A stretch of DNA of 64,000 nucleotides from Osmia lignaria lignaria (lineage: Eukaryota > Arthropoda > Insecta > Hymenoptera > Megachilidae): contig NW_027478161.1 of NCBI RefSeq assembly GCF_051020975.1, positions 26,386,001-26,450,000 of the forward strand. Reading direction: 5' to 3'. The notes beneath the pieces are model-generated. The model was not told where the DNA came from, ran no database searches, and was given only the letters and a program-made list of their open reading frames with translations. The position numbers and the translations under genes were made by a program. Of the stretch, positions 1 through 10,847 are shown piece after piece (positions within the stretch are counted from its first letter, which is position 1; every line of letters starts with the position of its first letter).

Positions 1-221
1 TACTCTGCACTATTGCGAGCTGCAAATGCCACTTCCAGCTTAGCTGTGCAGAGGAAGAACAACAAGAAGAAGAAATATCTCGAAATATGTCCGTCAGGCC
101 CCTTCCCTTGAGATAAATCTGCAAATATCTCGGAAACGAAGCGAGCTATGGCAAAATGTTAAGAGAACTTTTTTGTAGAGAATTAAGTTTCCTACTTTTT
201 ATGTTCTATGATATTTTTTGA
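1..221 (+). repeat. Partial satellite monomer at left edge
   Basis: The window opens inside a monomer, at TACTCTGCACTATTGCG. This corresponds to the variant GAGATTACTC rather than the usual GAGATAACTC, so the truncated copy belongs to the zone 1 class that opens a plus-strand reading frame. The remainder is an ordinary monomer tail ending just before the TCAG at 222. The array therefore continues to the left. Confidence 0.95.
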
Positions 222-529
222 TCAGATGCGTAGTTCTCGAGATATATCAAGATATTTAAAAGTTCCGAAGCCGCACCAACATAATAGAGATACAGAAACA
301 CCGTGGCCCCTTTCTTCAAGATAACTCTGCACTAGTGCGAGCCGCAAATGCCACTTCCAGCTTAGCTGTGCAGAAGAAGAACAACAAGAAGAAGAAATAT
401 CTCGAAATATGTCCGTCAGGCCCCTTCCCTTGAGATAAATCTGCAAATATCTCGGAAACGAAGCGAGCTATGGCAAAATGTTAAGAGACCTTTTTTGTAG
501 AGAATTAAGTTTCCTACTTTTTATGTTCT

Positions 530-760
530 ATGATATTTTTTGATCAGATGCGTAGTTCTCGAGATATATCAAGATATTTAAAAGTTCCGAAGCCGCACCA
601 ACATAATAGAGATACAGAAACACCGTGGCCCCTTTCTTTGAGATTACTCTGCACTATTGCGAGCTGCAAATGCCACTTCCAGCTTAGCTGTGCAGAAGAA
701 GAACAACAAGAAGAAGAAATATCTCGAAATATGTCCGTCAGGCCCGTTCCTTTGAGCTGA
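530..760 (+). other. ATG-initiated 76-codon frame in zone 1 monomers, probably not a gene
   Basis: In nine complete monomers, all in zone 1, GAGATAACTC is changed to GAGATTACTC. This removes a TAA and joins two shorter frames into a 76-codon plus-strand frame that begins with ATG at the tail of the previous monomer. The frames start at 530, 1818, 3750, 6326, 6970, 8258, 9868, 10834 and 12766. The product would be hydrophilic, with an EEEQQEEE run from the mirror repeat. No domain is recognised and no ribosome-binding or Kozak argument can be made. Confidence 0.75.
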
Positions 761-865
761 ATCTGCAAATATCTCGGAAACGAAGCGAGCTATGGCAAAA
801 TGTTAAGAGACGTTTTTTGTAGAGAATTATGTTTCCTACAATTTATGTTCTATGATATTTTTTGA
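544..865 (+). repeat. Representative beta-class monomer
   Basis: Beta monomers have CCGTTCCTTTGAGCTGAATC at the second internal duplication instead of CCCTTCCCTTGAGATAAATC. They usually also have GAGACG before the T-run and a tail of TTATGTTTCCTACAATTTATG. I count 22: 8 in zone 1 (544, 2476, 4730, 6984, 8272, 9882, 10848, 12780) and 14 in zone 3 (23406, 24050, 28880, 29524, 30490, 31456, 31778, 34998, 35320, 36286, 37252, 38217, 39505, 40149). Some are recombinant: 9882 has a beta body with an alpha tail. The beta-like tail alone also occurs behind alpha bodies in zones 2 to 4. Confidence 0.85.
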
Positions 866-1509
866 TCAGATGCGTAGTTCTCGAGATATATCAAGATATT
901 TAAAAGTTCCGAATCCGCACCAACATAATAGAGATACAGAAACACCGTGGCCCCCTTCTTTGAGATAACTCTGCACTATTGCCAGCTGCAAATGCCACTT
1001 CCAGCTTAGCTGTGTAGAGGAAGAACAACAAGAAGAAGAAATATCTCGAAATATGTCCGTCAGGGCCCTTCCCTTGAGATAAATCTGCAAATATCTCGGA
1101 AACGAAGCGAGCTATGGCAAAATCTTAAGAGAACTTTTTTGTAGAAAATTAAGTTTCCTACTTTTTATGTTCTATGATATTTTTTGATCAGATGCGTAGT
1201 TCTCGAGATATATCAAGATATTTAAAAGTTCCGAAGCCGCACCAACATAATAGAGATACAGAAACACCGTGGCCCCTTTCTTCGAGATAACTCTGCACTA
1301 GTGCGAGCCGCAAATGCCACTTCCAGCTTAGCTGTGCAGAAGAAGAACAACAAGAAGAAGAAATATCTCGAAATATGTCCGTCAGGCCCCTTCCCTTGAG
1401 ATAAATCTGCAAATATCTCGGAAACGAAGCGAGCTATGGCAAAATGTTAAGAGACCTTTTTTGTAGAGAATTAAGTTTCCTACTTTTTATGTTCTATGAT
1501 ATTTTTTGA

Positions 1510-2153
1510 TCAGATGCGTAGTTCTCGAGATATATCAAGATATTTAAAAGTTCCGAAGCCGCACCAACATAATAGAGATACAGAAACACCGTGGCCCCTT
1601 TCTTCGAGATAACTCTGCACTAGTGCGAGCCGCAAATGCCACTTCCAGCTTAGCTGTGCAGAAGAAGAACAACAAGAAGAAGAAATATCTCGAAATATGT
1701 CCGTCAGGCCCCTTCCCTTGAGATAAATCTGCAAATATCTCGGAAACGAAGCGAGCTATGGCAAAATGTTAAGAGACCTTTTTTGTAGAGAATTAAGCTT
1801 CCTACTTTTTATGTTCTATGATATTTTTTGATCAGATGCGTAGTTCTCGAGATATATCAAGATATTTAAAAGTTCCGAAGCCGCACCAACATAATAGAGA
1901 TACAGAAACACCGTGGCCCCTTTCTTTGAGATTACTCTGCACTATTGCGAGCTGCAAATGCCACTTCCAGCTTAGCTGTGCAGAGGAAGAACAACAAGAA
2001 GAAGAAATATCTCGAAATATGTCCGTCAGGCCCCTTCCCTTGAGATAAATCTGCAAATATCTCGGAAACGAAGCGAGCTATGGCAAAATGTTAAGAGACC
2101 TTTTTTGTAGAGAATTAAGTTTCCTACTTTTTATGTTCTATGATATTTTTTGA
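1510..2153 (+). repeat. Two-monomer block copied at 3442-4085
   Basis: The pair 1510+1832 and the pair 3442+3764 share the AAGCTT tail variant (1795 and 3727) followed by a GAGATTACTC monomer with CAGAGGAAG. The offset is 1932 bp (6 monomers). Flanking monomers differ: 2154 carries GCTATGCAG and 4086 carries CCGGCTTAG. Confidence 0.7.
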
Positions 2154-2475
2154 TCAGATGCGTAGTTCTCGAGATATATCAAGATATTTAAAAGTTCCGA
2201 AGCCGCACCAACATAATAGAGATACAGAAACACCGTGGCCCCTTTCTTTGAGATAACTCTGCACTAGTGCGAGCCGCAAATGCCACTTCCAGCTTAGCTA
2301 TGCAGAAGAAGAACAACAAGAAGAAGAAATATCTCGAAATATGTCCGTCAGGCCCCTTCCCTTGAGATAAATCTGCAAATATCTCGGAAACGAAGCGAGC
2401 CATGGCAAAATGTTAAGAGACCTTTTTTGTAGAGAATTAAGTTTCCTACTTTTTATGTTCTATGATATTTTTTGA

Positions 2476-2797
2476 TCAGAAGCGTAGTTTTCGAGATATA
2501 TCGAGATATTTAAAAGTTCCGAAGCCGCAATAACATAATAGAGATACAGAAACACCGTGGCCCCTTTCTTTGAGATAACTCTGCACTAGTGCGAGCCGCA
2601 AATGCCACTTCCAGCTTAGCTGTGCAGAAGAAGAACAACAAGAAGAAGAAATATCTCGAAATATGTCCGTCAGGCCCGTTCCTTTGAGCTGAATCTGCAA
2701 ATATCTCGGAAACGAAGCGAGCTATGGCAAAATGTTTAGAGACGTTTTTTGTAGAGAATTATGTTTCCTACAATTTATGTTCTATGATATTTTTTGA
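2476..2797 (+). repeat. Representative type II monomer start
   Basis: Type II monomers begin TCAGAAGCGTAGTTTTCGAG followed by ATATATCGAGATATTT. Type I begin TCAGATGCGTAGTTCTCGAG followed by ATATATCAAGATATTT. The three substitutions (T to A, C to T, A to G) travel together in most copies, so the two starts act as haplotypes. Type II loses the XhoI site. Mixed starts exist, for example 19864 (type I start with ATATATCGAG) and 48521 (type II start with ATATATCAAG). Confidence 0.8.
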
Positions 2798-5700
2798 TCA
2801 GATGCGTAGTTCTCGAGATATATCAAGATATTTAAAAGTTCCGAAGCCGCACCAACATAATAGAGATACAGAAACACCGTGGCCCCCTTCTTTGAGATAA
2901 CTCTGCACTAGTGCGAGCCGCAAATGCCACTTCCAGCTTAGCTGTGCAGAAGAAGAACAACAAGAAGAAGAAATATCTCGAAATATGTCCGTCAGGCCCC
3001 TTCCCTTGAGATAAATCTGCAAATATCTCGGAAACGAAGCGAGCTATGGCAAAATGTTAAGAGACCTTTTTTGTAGAGAATTAAGTTTCCTACTTTTTAT
3101 GTTCTATGATATTTTTTGATCAGAAGCGTAGTTTTCGAGATATATCGAGATATTTAAAAGTTCCGAAGCCGCACCAACATAATAGAGATACAGAAACACC
3201 GTGGCCCCTTTCTTCGAGATAACTCTGCACTAGTGCGAGCCGCAAATGCCACTTCCAGCTTAGCTGTGCAGAGGAAGAACAACAAGAAGAAGAAATATCT
3301 CGAAATATGTCCGTCAGGCCCCTTCCCTTGAGATAAATCTGCAAATATCTCGGAAACGAAGCGAGCTATGGCAAAATGTTAAGAAACCTTTTTTGTAGAG
3401 AATTAAGTTTCCTACTTTTTATGTTGTATGATATTTTTTGATCAGATGCGTAGTTCTCGAGATATATCAAGATATTTAAAAGTTCCGAAGCCGCACCAAC
3501 ATAATAGAGATACAGAAACACCGTGGCCCCTTTCTTCAAGATAACTCTGCACTAGTGCGAGCCGCAAATGCCACTTCCAGCTTAGCTGTGCAGAAGAAGA
3601 ACAACAAGAAGAAGAAATATCTCGAAATATGTCCGTCAGGCCCCTTCCCTTGAGATAAATCTGCAAATATCTCGGAAACGAAGCGAGCTATGGCAAAATG
3701 TTAAGAGACCTTTTTTGTAGAGAATTAAGCTTCCTACTTTTTATGTTCTATGATATTTTTTGATCAGATGCGTAGTTCTCGAGATATATCAAGATATTTA
3801 AAAGTTCCGAAGCCGCACCAACATAATAGAGATACAGAAACACCGTGGCCCCTTTCTTTGAGATTACTCTGCACTATTGCGAGCTGCAAATGCCACTTCC
3901 AGCTTAGCTGTGCAGAGGAAGAACAACAAGAAGAAGAAATATCTCGAAATATGTCCGTCAGGCCCCTTCCCTTGAGATAAATCTGCAAATATCTCGGAAA
4001 CGAAGCGAGCTATGGCAAAATGTTAAGAGACCTTTTTTGTAGAGAATTAAGTTTCCTACTTTTTATGCTCTATGATATTTTTTGATCAGATGCGTAGTTC
4101 TCGAGATATATCAAGATATTTAAAAGTTCCGAAGCCGCACCAACATAATAGAGATACAGAAACACCGTGGCCCCTTTCTTCGAGATAACTCTGCACTAGT
4201 GCGAGCCGCAAATGCCACTTCCGGCTTAGCTGTGCAGAAGAAGAACAACAAGAAGAAGAAATATCTCGAAATATGTCCGTCAGGCCCCTTCCCTTGAGAT
4301 AAATCTGCAAATATCTCGGAAACGAAGCGAGCTATGGCAAAATGTTAAGAGACCTTTTTTGTAGAGAATTAAGTTTCCTACTTTTTATGTTCTATGATAT
4401 TTTTTGATCAGATGCGTAGTTCTCGAGATATATCAAGATATTTAAAAGTTCCGAAGCCGCACCAACATAATAGAGATACAGAAACACCGTGGCCCCTTTC
4501 TTTGAGATAACTCTGCACTAGTGCGAGCCGCAAATGCCACTTCCAGCTTAGCTGTGCAGAAGAAGAACAACAAGAAGAAGAAATATCTCGAAATATGTCC
4601 GTCAGGCCCCTTCCCTTGAGATAAATCTGCAAATATCTCGGAAACGAAGCGAGCTATGGCAAAATGTTAAGAGACCTTTTTTGTAGAGAATTAAGTTTCC
4701 TACTTTTTATGTTCTATGATATTTTTTGATCAGATGCGTAGTTCTCGAGATGTATCAAGATATTTAAAAGTTCCGAAGCCGCACCAACATAATAGAGATA
4801 CAGAAACACCGTGGCCCCTTTCTTTGAGATAACTCTGCACTAGTGCGAGCCGCAAATGCCACTTCCAGCTTAGCTGTGCAGAAGAAGAACAACAAGAAGA
4901 AGAAATATCTCGAAATATGTCCGTCAGGCCCGTTCCTTTGAGCTGAATCTGCAAATATCTCGGAAACGAAGCGAGCTATGGCAAAATGTTTAGAGACGTT
5001 TTTTGTAGAGAATTATGTTTCCTACAATTTATGTTCTATGATATTTTTTGATCAGATGCGTAGTTCTCGAGATATATCAAGATATTTAAAAGTTCCGAAG
5101 CCGCACCAACATAATAGAGATACAGAAACACCGTGGCCCCTTTCTTTGAGATAACTCTGCACTAGTGCGAGCCGCAAATGCCACTTCCAGCTTAGCTGTG
5201 CAGAAGAAGAACAACAAGAAGAAGAAATATCTCGAAATATGTCCGTCAGGCCCCTTCCCTTGAGATAAATCTGCAAATATCTCGGAAACGAAGCGAGCTA
5301 TGGCAAAATGTTAAGAGACCTTTTTTGTAGAGAATTAAGTTTCCTACTTTTTATGTTCTATGATATTTTTTGATCAGAAGCGTAGTTTTCGAGATATATC
5401 GAGATATTTAAAAGTTCCGAAGCCGCACCAACATAATAGAGATACAGAAACACCGTGGCCCCTTTCTTTGAGATAACTCTGCACTAGTGCGAGCCGCAAA
5501 TGCCACTTCCAGCTTAGCTGTGCAGAAGAAGAACAACAAGAAGAAGAAATATCTCGAAATATGTCCGTCAGGCCCCTTCCCTTGAGATAAATCTGCAAAT
5601 ATCTCGGAAACGAAGCGAGCTATGGCAAAATGTTAAGAGACCTTTTTTGTAGAGAATTAAGTTTCCTACTTTTTATGTTCTACGATATTTTTTGATCAGA

Positions 5701-6444
5701 TGCGTAGTTCTCGAGATATATCAAGATATTTAAAAGTTCCGAAGCCGCACCAACATAATAGAGATACAGAAACACCGTGGCCCCTTTCTTCGAGATAACT
5801 CTGCACTAGTGCGAGCCGCAAATGCCACTTCCAGCTTAGCTGTGCAGAAGAAGAACAACAAGAAGAAGAAATATCTCGAAATATGTCCGTCAGGCCCCTT
5901 CCCTTGAGATAAATCTGCAAATATCTCGGAAACGAAGCGAGCTATGGCAAAATGTTAAGAGACCTTTTTTGTAGAGAATTAAGCTTCCTACTTTTTGTGT
6001 TCTATGATATTTTTTGATCAGATGCGTAGTTCTCGAGATATATCAAGATATTTAAAAGTTCCGAAGCCGCACCAACATAATAGAGGTACAGAAACACCGT
6101 GGCCCCTTTCTTTGAGATAACTCTGCACTAGTGCGAGCCGCAAATGCCACTTCCAGCTCAGCTATGCAGAAGAAGAACAACAAGAAGAAGAAATATCTCG
6201 AAATATGTCCGTCAGGCCCCTTCCCTTGAGATAAATCTGCAAATATCTCGGAAACGAAGCGAGCTATGGCAAAATGTTAAGAGACCTTTTTTGTAGAGAA
6301 TTAAGTTTCCTACTTTTTATGTTCTATGATATTTTTTGATCAGAAGCGTAGTTTTCGAGATATATCGAGATATTTAAAAGTTCCGAAGCCGCAAAAACAT
6401 AATAGAGATACAGAAACACCGTGGCCCCTTTCTTTGAGATTACT

Positions 6445-6720
6445 CTGCACCATTGCCAGCTGCAAATGCCACTTCCAGCTTAGCTGTGCAGAGGAAGAAC
6501 AACAAGAAGAAGAAATATCTCGAAATATGTCCGTCAGGCCCCTTCCCTTGAGATAAATCTGCAAATACCTCGGAAACGAAGCGAGCTATGGCAAAATCTT
6601 AAGAGAACTTTTTTGTAGAGAATTAAGTTTCCTACTTTTTATGCTCTATGATATTTTTTGATCAGATGCGTAGTTCTAGAGATATATCAAGATATTTAAA
6701 AGTTCCGAAGCCGCACCAAC
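6445..6720 (+). repeat. Block copied near 11275-11550 (15-monomer offset)
   Basis: Both places carry GCACCATTGCCAGC, AATACCTCGG, AATCTTAAGAGAAC, ATGCTCTATG and GTTCTAGAGATAT in that order. Upstream of about 6445 and 11275 the two diverge (GAGATTACTC versus GAGATAACTC), which places a junction there. Confidence 0.7.
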
Positions 6721-7659
6721 ATAATAGAGATACAGAAACACCGTGGCCCCTTTCTTCGAGATAACTCTGCACTAGTGCGAGCCGCAAATGCCACTTCCAG
6801 CTTAGCTGTGCAGAAGAAGAACAACAAGAAGAAGAAATATCTCGAAATATGTCCGTCAGGCCCCTTCCCTTGAGATAAATCTGCAAATATCTCGGAAACG
6901 AAGCGAGCTATGGCAAAATGTTAAGAGACCTTTTTTGTAGAGAATTAAGTTTCCTACTTTTTATGTTCTATGATATTTTTTGATCAGATGCGTAGTTCTC
7001 GAGATATATCAAGATATTTAAAAGTTCCGAAGCCGCACCAACATAATAGAGATACAGAAACACCGTGGCCCCTTTCTTTGAGATTACTCTGCACTATTGC
7101 GAGCTGCAAATGCCACTTCCAGCTTAGCTGTGCAGAAGAAGAACAACAAGAAGAAGAAATATCTCGATATATGTCCGTCACGCCCGTTCCTTTGAGCTGA
7201 ATCTGCAAATATCTCGGAAACGAAGCGAGCTATGGCAAAATGTTAAGAGACCTTTTTTGTAGACAATTATGTTTCCTACAATTTATGTTCTATGATATTT
7301 TTTGATCAGATGCATAGTTCTCGAGATATATCAAGATATTTAAAAGTTCCGAAGCCGCACCAACATAATAGAGATACAGAAACACCGTGGCCCCTTTCTT
7401 TGAGATAACTCTGCACTAGTGCGAGCCGCAAATGCCACTTCCAGCTTAGCTGTGCAGAAGAAGAACAACAAGAAGAAGAAATATCTCGAAATATGTCCGT
7501 CAGGCCCCTTCCCTTGAGATAAATCTGCAAATATCCCGGAAACGAAGCGAGCTATGGCAAAATGTTAAGAGACCTTTTTTGTTGAGAATTAAGTTTCCTA
7601 CTTTTTACGTTCTATGATATTTTTTGATCAGAAGCGTAGTTTTCGAGATATATCGAGAT

Positions 7660-8270
7660 ATTTAAAAGTGCCGAAGCCGCACCAACATACTAGAGATACA
7701 GAAACACCGTGGCCCCTTTCTTCGAGATAACTCTGCACTAGTGCGAGCCGCAAATGCCACTTCCAGCTTAGCTGTGCAGAAGAAGAACAACAAGAAGAAG
7801 AAATATCTCGAAATATGTCCGTCAGGCCCCTTCCCTTGAGATAAATCTGCAAATATCTCGGAAACGAAGCGAGCTATGGCAAAATGTTAAGAGACCTTTT
7901 TTGTAGAGAATTAAGTTTCCTACTTTTCATGTTCTATGCTATTTTTTGATCAGATGCGTAGTTCTCGAGATATATCAAGATATTTAAAAGTTCCGAAGCC
8001 GCACCAACATAATAGAGATACAGAAACACCGTGGCCCCTTTCTTCGAGATAACTCTGCACTAGTGCGAGCTGCAAATGCCACTTCCAGCTTAGCTGTGCA
8101 GAAGAAGAACAACAAGAAGAAGAAATATCTCGAAATATGTCCGTCAGGCCCCTTCCCTTGAGATAAATCCGCAAATATCTCGGAAACGAAGCGAGCTATG
8201 GCAAAATGTTAAGAGACCTTTTTTGTAGAGAATTAAGCTTCCTACTTTTTATGTTCTATGATATTTTTTG
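7660..8270 (+). repeat. Block copied near 12168-12778 (14-monomer offset)
   Basis: Shared rare variants in order are AAAGTGCCGAAG, CTTTTCATG, CTATGCTATT, GATAAATCCGC and AAGCTTCC, at an offset of 4508 bp. The start of the 7628 monomer is type II but its counterpart 12136 is type I, so the copied segment begins inside the monomer. Confidence 0.7.
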
Positions 8271-10525
8271 TTCAGATGCGTAGTTCTCGAGATATATCAA
8301 GATATTTAAAAGTTCCGAAGCCGCACCAACATAATAGAGATACAGAAACACCGTGGCCCCTTTCTTTGAGATTACTCTGCACTATTGCGAGCTGCAAATG
8401 CCACTTCCAGCTTAGCTGTGCAGAAGAAGAACAACAAGAAGAAGAAATATCTCGAAATATGTCCGTCAGGCCCTTTCCTTTGAGCTGAATCTGCAAATAT
8501 CTCGGAAACGAAGCGAGCTATGGCAAAATGTTTAGAGACGTTTTTTGTAGAGAATTATGTTTCCTACAATTTATGTTCTATGATATTTTTTGATCAGATG
8601 CGTAGTTCTCGAGATATATCAAGATATTTAAAAGTTCCGAAGCCGCACCAACATAATAGAGATACAGAAACACCGTGGCCCCTTTCTTTGAGATAACTCT
8701 GCACTAGTGCGAGCCGCAAATGCCACTTCCAGCTTAGCTGTGCAGAAGAAGAACAACAAGAAGAAGAAATATCTCGAAATATGTCCGTCAGGCCCCTTCC
8801 CTTGAGATAAATCTGCAAATATCTCGGAAACGAAGCGAGCTATGGCAAAATGTTGAGAGACCTTTTTTGTAGAGAATTAAGTTTCCTACTTTTTATGTTC
8901 TATGATATTTTTTGATCAGAAGCGTAGTTTTCGAGATATATCGAGATATTTAAAAGTTCCGAAGCCGCACCAACATAATAGAGATACAGAAACACCGTGG
9001 CCCCTTTCTTGGAGATAACTCTGCACTAGTGCGAGCCGCAAATGCCACTTCCAGCTTAGCTGTGCAGAAGAAGAACAACAAGAAGAAGAAATATCTCGAA
9101 ATATGTCCGTCAGGCCCCTTCCCTTGAGATAAATCTGCAAATATCTCGGAAACGAAGCGAGCTATGGCAAAATGTTAAGAGACCTTTTTTGTAGAGAATT
9201 AAGTTTCCTACTTTTTATGTTCTATGATATTTTTTGATCAGATGCGTAGTTCTCGAGATATATCAAGATATTTAAAAGTTCCGAAGCCGCACCAACATAA
9301 TAGAGGTACAGAAACACCGTGGCCCCTTTCTTTGAGATAACTCTGCACTAGTGCGAGCCGCAAATGCCACTTCCAGCTTAGCTATGCAGAAGAAGCACAA
9401 CAAGAAGAAGAAATATCTCGAAATATGTCCGTCAGGCCCCTTCCCTTGAGATAAATCTGCAAATATCTCGGAAACGAAGCGAGCTATGGCAAAATGTTAA
9501 GAGACCTTTTTTGTAGAGAATTAAGTTTCCTACTTTTTATGTTCTATGATATTTTTTGATCAGAAGCGTAGTTTTCGAGATATATCGAGATATTTAAAAG
9601 TTCCGAAGCCGCAAAAACATAATAGAGATACAGAAACACCGTGGCCCCTTTCTTTGAGATAACTCTGCACTAGTGCGAGCCGCAAATGCCACTTCCAGCT
9701 TAGCTGTGCAGAAGAAGAACAACAAGAAGAAGAAATATCTCGAAATATGTCCGTCAGGCCCCTTCCCTTGAGATAAATCTGCAAATATCTCGGAAACGAA
9801 GCGAGCTATGGCAAAATGTTAAGAGACCTTTTTTGTAGAGAATTAAGTTTCCTACTTTTTATGTTCTATGGTATTTTTTGATCAGATGCGTAGTTCTCGA
9901 GATATATCAAGATATTTAAAAGTTCCGAAGCCGCACCAACATAATAGAGATACAGAAACACCGTGGCCCCTTTCTTTGAGATTACTCTGCACTATTGCGA
10001 GCTGCAAATGCCACTTCCAGCTTAGCTGTGCAGAGGAAGAACAACAAGAAGAAGAAATATCTCGAAATATGTCCGTCAGGCCCGTTCCTTTGAGCTGAAT
10101 CTGCAAATATCTCGGAAACGAAGCGAGCTATGGCAAAATGTTAAGAGACCTTTTTTGTAGAGAATTAAGTTTCCTACTTTTTATGTTCTATGATATTTTT
10201 TGATCAGAAGCGTAGTTTTCGAGATATATCGAGATATTTAAAAGTTCCGAAGCCGCACCAACATAATAGAGATACAGAAACACCGTGGCCCCTTTCTTTG
10301 AGATAACTCTGCACTAGTGCGAGCCGCAAATGTCACTTCCAGCTTAGCTGTGCAGAAGAAGAACAACAAGAAGAAGAAATATCTCGAAATATGTCCGTCA
10401 GGCCCCTTCCCTTGAGATAAATCTGCAAATATCTCGGAAACGAAGCGAGCTATGGCAAAATGTTAAGAGACCTTTTTTGTAGAGAATTAAGTTTCCTACT
10501 TTTTATGTTCTATGATATTTTTTGA

Positions 10526-10847
10526 TCAGATGCGTAGTTCTCGAGATATATCAAGATATTTAAAAGTTCCGAAGCCGCACCAACATAATAGAGATACAGC
10601 AACACCGTGGCCCCTTTCTTTCAGATAACTCTGCGCTATTGCGAGCTGGAAACGCCACTTCCAGTTTAGCTGTGCAGAAGAAGAACAACAAGAAGAAGAA
10701 ATATCTCGAAATATGTCCGTCAGGCCCCTTCCCTTGAGATATATCTGCAAATATCTCCGAAACGAAGCGAGCTATGGCAAAATGTTAAGAGACCTTATTT
10801 GTAGAGAATTAAGTTTCCTACTTTTTATGTTCTATGATATTTTTTGA
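10526..10847 (+). repeat. Out-of-zone monomer matching 20186, 25660 and 27592
   Basis: This copy carries CAGCAACACC, CTTTCAGATAAC, CTGCGCTATTG and GGAAACGCC. That combination is otherwise found only at 20186, 25660 and 27592. Its end, ATCTCCGAAAC with GACCTTATTTG, matches the ends of 13746 and 16322. It sits among zone 1 monomers at a 30-monomer distance from its nearest relative. Confidence 0.7.

Noticed and set aside
222..446. Real protein-coding gene family repeated about 185 times (74-codon minus-strand frame)
   Set aside because: The first codon is TTG, no domain is recognisable, the peptide reads through the complement of a simple mirror repeat, and stops have arisen and been copied on. 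Uniformity is explained by satellite homogeneity.
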